Assembly (NCBI GenBank): GCA_025996695.1
Contig: BNTP01000088.1
Location: forward strand, 1-8,822
DNA length: 8,822 nt
Source of the DNA: Bacteroidia bacterium
GTDB lineage: Bacteria; Bacteroidota; Bacteroidia; Bacteroidales; Azobacteroidaceae
Direction: 5' to 3'
Position 1 is the first letter of the stretch. Every line of letters begins with the position of its first letter. A model generated the notes under the pieces. It was not told the DNA's origin. It ran no database searches and saw only the letters and a program-made list of their open reading frames with translations. Made by a program: the position numbers and the translations under genes. Positions 5,542 to 8,822 of this stretch are shown here, piece by piece.

Positions 5542-8500
5542 TTAGAATTGAACATTAAGACCTAACGAAAGCACACGCGGTGTAGTCAGATAATTGTACT
5601 GAAGTCCGCTGAAACTTTGTTGTGGATTAACCCCTTTATATTTTGTTGAAATAAACAGGTTTTCCGCAGTTAAATTAATTCGAGCCGACGTGATGTCTAA
5701 TTTGTCAGTTATCTTCTTAGGTACTGTATAAACTAAATTAACCACTTTCAGCGTCAAATAAGAACCATCTTTCAAGAATCGAGTAGAAGTAGCATTATTA
5801 TCTGCACTGCGGTAGTAATTCACTTCTGGAATACCGTTCGGGTCAATGCGGTTAGGTGAAGTTTCCGTCATTCCTGCGGGAACGCCATTCCATGATTTCA
5901 ACAAATCGGCATGCAAAGCACGTGGATTTGCCGTTACCGACATATAACTTTGATAGGTGTAATCCAAAATTTTATTTCCTAACGCGTAGGTAAATTGAGC
6001 ATTCAACGAAAAGTCTTTATACCTGAAAGATGTGTTGAAAGCACCTGAAACATCGGGAATCGCAGATCCTGAATAGTCACGTTTAGCATAAGTTGTTTTA
6101 TAGGTATAGTCCACACCATTGATGTTTACCGTATTCGGAAGACCGATAGCGTCGACAGGGATAACCGTTCTTTTTTCAGTGGCAGGTGCCGGAGCTCCGC
6201 TTGGATCTTTAACGTAGTATTTCTCTGTATCTATTTTATACAATGACCGCCCGCTCATTTGGTCTACTCCTGCAAATTGATAGAGCCAGAAATCATAGAT
6301 GCCATGACCTTCCAAATATTTTTTAGAGCCATCAATAATACCATCTTTTCTGTTTTGTTCCGGCAAAGTTTCAATGTTATTTTTATATGCCGTAGCGTCC
6401 AAACCTACATTCCATTGGAAATCTCTGTTTTTGAATACTTCTACATTGACACCAAACTCAACCCCTTTATTGGAATTAGCGCCCAAATTTTGAGTGATAG
6501 TAGCTTCAGCAGCACTGGAAGTTGTAGAACCTGCAGATAAAGGCAGAAATACGTCAAACAATGTGCCGTGCGACCGTTTGTCAAAATATTCCACATTGAA
6601 ATCAACTCGGTCAAATAAGCGACCTTCTAATGAAACGTCAAAGGATGAAGTGGATTCCCACATGAGGTCTAACGCTTCCAATTGAGATTTATACAATGCC
6701 GCTTGTCCGGCGTTTGTTGTAACTGCATAAAGTGCCATCCATGGGAAGTAGCTCTCTGTATAGTCGTTGCCGACCTCTCCATAGCCTGTTCTAAATTTCA
6801 AGAAGGTAATTTTATCTTTTATTCCTTGCATGAAATTTTCTGAGGAAACAACCCAACTGCCTGATAGGGAATAGAAATTACCCCAACGTTTATCTTTATA
6901 AAACCGAGAACTTCCATCTCGACGGAAAGAAGCGTCCACGTAATATTTGGCACTATAATTGTATTTTGCACTACCCAAATAAGATTCATAGCGTTTATTC
7001 ATTTCGTAACCGGTAAGCGAAGTAATGCTCGAGAAGTTAATCAAATCAGCTTGTCCGGCAAATGTTTCTTCCGCTTTTCTGCCATAAGAATACCAGTAGG
7101 TGTTAGCGGTATTTTCATGTCCGGCAAAAAGGTTGATCTCATGTTTTTCTTTCAACACTTTGTCGTAGTACAACAACTCCTGTGCCGTATAATCTTTATA
7201 ACGATAATCCGTAAAACCTGCACGACCATTATTCCCTTTCCCATCACCGATGATTGCATTTTCATAGACATCGTTTTCACTTACCCTTACGTTCAAATTT
7301 CCGCCCACTTTGAAAGTAAAGTCGTTTAAGAATTTAATTTGTGCATATAGATTCCCTTCCAAGGTTTGACGAGTCGTTTGATCCTTGTTCAATCCGATTT
7401 CTTGAATCAAGTGACGGTCGAGATATTGTTTACGACCGTTAAGGGAGCCATTGTCATAGATTTTATTTCCGGTTGTTGCATCCAGCACGTATGCACCGGT
7501 GGTCATATCATGCAAATGGACAGGATAGATCGGCGCAATATTACGTGCAAACATAAACGCATTGGTATAGCTTGCATCCGCTTTTCCGTTAGTGTTATCC
7601 GTCAATTGGTAAGAGCCTCTCAATGTTGCTCCGGTTTCCAACCATTTATTCGGATTGAATTTCATTTTTCCCAAAGCGGTATAACGATTAAATCCGGAAT
7701 TAGTGATGTAACCTTTTTCATCCAAATAGCCAACAGATAAATACGATGAGGTTTTGTCGGTTTTACCATTCATAGAAACGGAATATTCCTGACGTTGTCC
7801 ATTGCGTATTACCGGTTTGAACCAATCCAAATCATCTCTAAACCCTTCTCTAATTTCGGCTCCTGCCACCAATTTGCCATTAGCATCAAAAAGTTGAGTG
7901 TTTGGTTGATTGTAAATATTATAGCCCAAGACGTTAGATATCAAAGTGTTAGAGGCTTCTGCTCCGGCAAGTTCCGGAGTAGGAAATTTAGATGGATTGG
8001 CGGATGTTTGCAGCTGATTGCGATAGCCCAGCCACATGGTTTCCATAAAATCATTGGCTCCCATACGTTCGTATTCAGGGATTCCTCTTTCAAAATAGCC
8101 TTGATTCATCGTTACGCTAACAGTCGGTTTGCTTGCTTGACCGGCTTTGGTCGTAACCATGATTACCCCGTTAGAAGCACGATTCCCATAAAGAGCCGCT
8201 GATGCCGCATCTTTCAAAACGGAAATAGACGCAATGTCTTGCGGGTTGATGTCGGAAACATTTCCGCTAAAAGGCACTCCGTCAATGACCCACATCGGAG
8301 CATTGCTACCATTGATAGTGGTAAATCCGCGGATCCGAATGTCCGGATCTGACCCCGGAGCTCCGTACACATTGCTTACAGTAATCCCTTGGATTCCTTC
8401 CAATACGTTGCTGATACTACTAAGCGGACGTTGTTCAATTTTTTCTGCCGATATGGCAGAAACCGCTCCCGTCAAGGCCCTCTTTTTTACCTGACCGTAA

Positions 8501-8822
8501 GCTACTGTTACCAACACTTCTTCCAAAGCGTTGTCTGCAGGATGCAGTGTCACTGTCACATTGGACGCCACCGCTACTTCCAAGTCTTGCATACCTAAGT
8601 ACTTGACGAGTAAGGTGGTTGCAGAACTTGGCACACTCAAGTTGAAACGACCGTCCAAATCGGTACTCGTTCCCACTGAGGCATTGCCTTTCACTGAGAT
8701 GGAGGCGCCAATAACCGGCTCTCCGCCATCATCTACTACTTTCCCTTGCACCTGTTTGTTCTGCGCAAATGCAGCCCCAACACTAACGGAAAAGCAAATC
8801 AACATTAAAATTAACTTCTTCA
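5542..8822 (-). CDS. susC: SusC/RagA-family TonB-dependent outer-membrane receptor (5' end one base short)
   Basis: This is an outer-membrane active-transport channel that imports oligomers (usually glycans, sometimes peptides) captured by its SusD partner, using TonB energy. The first ATG inside the window is at 8805, but the frame stays open upstream and reads Lys-Lys-Leu-Ile-Leu before it. The last two bases of the window are TG, so the real start is almost certainly at 8823, giving about 1093 residues and a complete signal peptide (KK, hydrophobic core, cleavage near AFAQ). Counting from the in-window Met, a CarboxypepD_reg-like domain spans ~16-100 and a TonB-box-like EEVLVTVAYG lies at 95-104. 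The plug covers ~105-225, with the family signature LYGNRASNGVIMVTTKAG at ~205-222. The beta-barrel follows and ends in LGLNVQF with the terminal Phe typical of outer-membrane barrels. No STN domain is present, so it is not an anti-sigma-signalling type. The promoter lies outside the window. The family is certain; the substrate is unknown. Confidence 0.95.
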   Translation of the reverse strand, partial: KKLILMLICFSVSVGAAFAQNKQVQGKVVDDGGEPVIGASISVKGNASVGTSTDLDGRFNLSVPSSATTLLVKYLGMQDLEVAVASNVTVTLHPADNALEEVLVTVAYGQVKKRALTGAVSAISAEKIEQRPLSSISNVLEGIQGITVSNVYGAPGSDPDIRIRGFTTINGSNAPMWVIDGVPFSGNVSDINPQDIASISVLKDAASAALYGNRASNGVIMVTTKAGQASKPTVSVTMNQGYFERGIPEYERMGANDFMETMWLGYRNQLQTSANPSKFPTPELAGAEASNTLISNVLGYNIYNQPNTQLFDANGKLVAGAEIREGFRDDLDWFKPVIRNGQRQEYSVSMNGKTDKTSSYLSVGYLDEKGYITNSGFNRYTALGKMKFNPNKWLETGATLRGSYQLTDNTNGKADASYTNAFMFARNIAPIYPVHLHDMTTGAYVLDATTGNKIYDNGSLNGRKQYLDRHLIQEIGLNKDQTTRQTLEGNLYAQIKFLNDFTFKVGGNLNVRVSENDVYENAIIGDGKGNNGRAGFTDYRYKDYTAQELLYYDKVLKEKHEINLFAGHENTANTYWYSYGRKAEETFAGQADLINFSSITSLTGYEMNKRYESYLGSAKYNYSAKYYVDASFRRDGSSRFYKDKRWGNFYSLSGSWVVSSENFMQGIKDKITFLKFRTGYGEVGNDYTESYFPWMALYAVTTNAGQAALYKSQLEALDLMWESTSSFDVSLEGRLFDRVDFNVEYFDKRSHGTLFDVFLPLSAGSTTSSAAEATITQNLGANSNKGVEFGVNVEVFKNRDFQWNVGLDATAYKNNIETLPEQNRKDGIIDGSKKYLEGHGIYDFWLYQFAGVDQMSGRSLYKIDTEKYYVKDPSGAPAPATEKRTVIPVDAIGLPNTVNINGVDYTYKTTYAKRDYSGSAIPDVSGAFNTSFRYKDFSLNAQFTYALGNKILDYTYQSYMSVTANPRALHADLLKSWNGVPAGMTETSPNRIDPNGIPEVNYYRSADNNATSTRFLKDGSYLTLKVVNLVYTVPKKITDKLDITSARINLTAENLFISTKYKGVNPQQSFSGLQYNYLTTPRVLSLGLNVQF

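Overview
The window looks like chromosomal DNA of a member of the phylum Bacteroidota, most likely the order Bacteroidales. Four things point there: an outer-membrane SusC/SusD pair, a serine palmitoyltransferase of the Bacteroides type, AT-rich translation starts without Shine-Dalgarno sequences, and promoters with the TAnnTTTG -7 box typical of the phylum. All four intact genes lie on the minus strand, so the window is described here from its right end.

At 8822-3948 is a susC-susD operon. The SusC-like TonB-dependent receptor (its start codon begins one base outside the window) is followed 13 bases later by a SusD-like surface lipoprotein. The pair would bind and import an unknown oligomeric nutrient. 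A strong intrinsic terminator (3896-3923) closes it. No glycosidase, protease or regulator is visible, so the substrate is not known.

At 3855-1285 is a second operon with its own promoter and a long leader hairpin. It encodes a serine palmitoyltransferase (first step of sphingolipid synthesis) and, only 3 bases downstream, a CNNM/CorC-type membrane protein with DUF21, a CBS pair and a CorC_HlyC domain.

At 1284-341 there is no intact gene. It holds a patchwork of GC-rich inverted repeats (about 800-1120) and the last ~113 codons of an IS4-family transposase (379-720). Copies of the same 17-18 bp repeat flank the transposase remnant in opposite orientation. At least three copies of a modular repeat (variable palindrome, ATAAAAAT-like core, variable hairpin) are recognisable.

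At 340-1 there is an orphan terminator, then a well-formed promoter (241-272) and an ATG at 177 opening a signal-peptide-like sequence. This reading frame runs directly into 20 consecutive G (minus strand). With the length as given it stops after 40 codons; with one G fewer (or two more) it stays open to the window edge. It is the best candidate here for something unusual: a secreted protein whose expression may switch by slippage in the G tract. An assembly error or a broken gene cannot be excluded.
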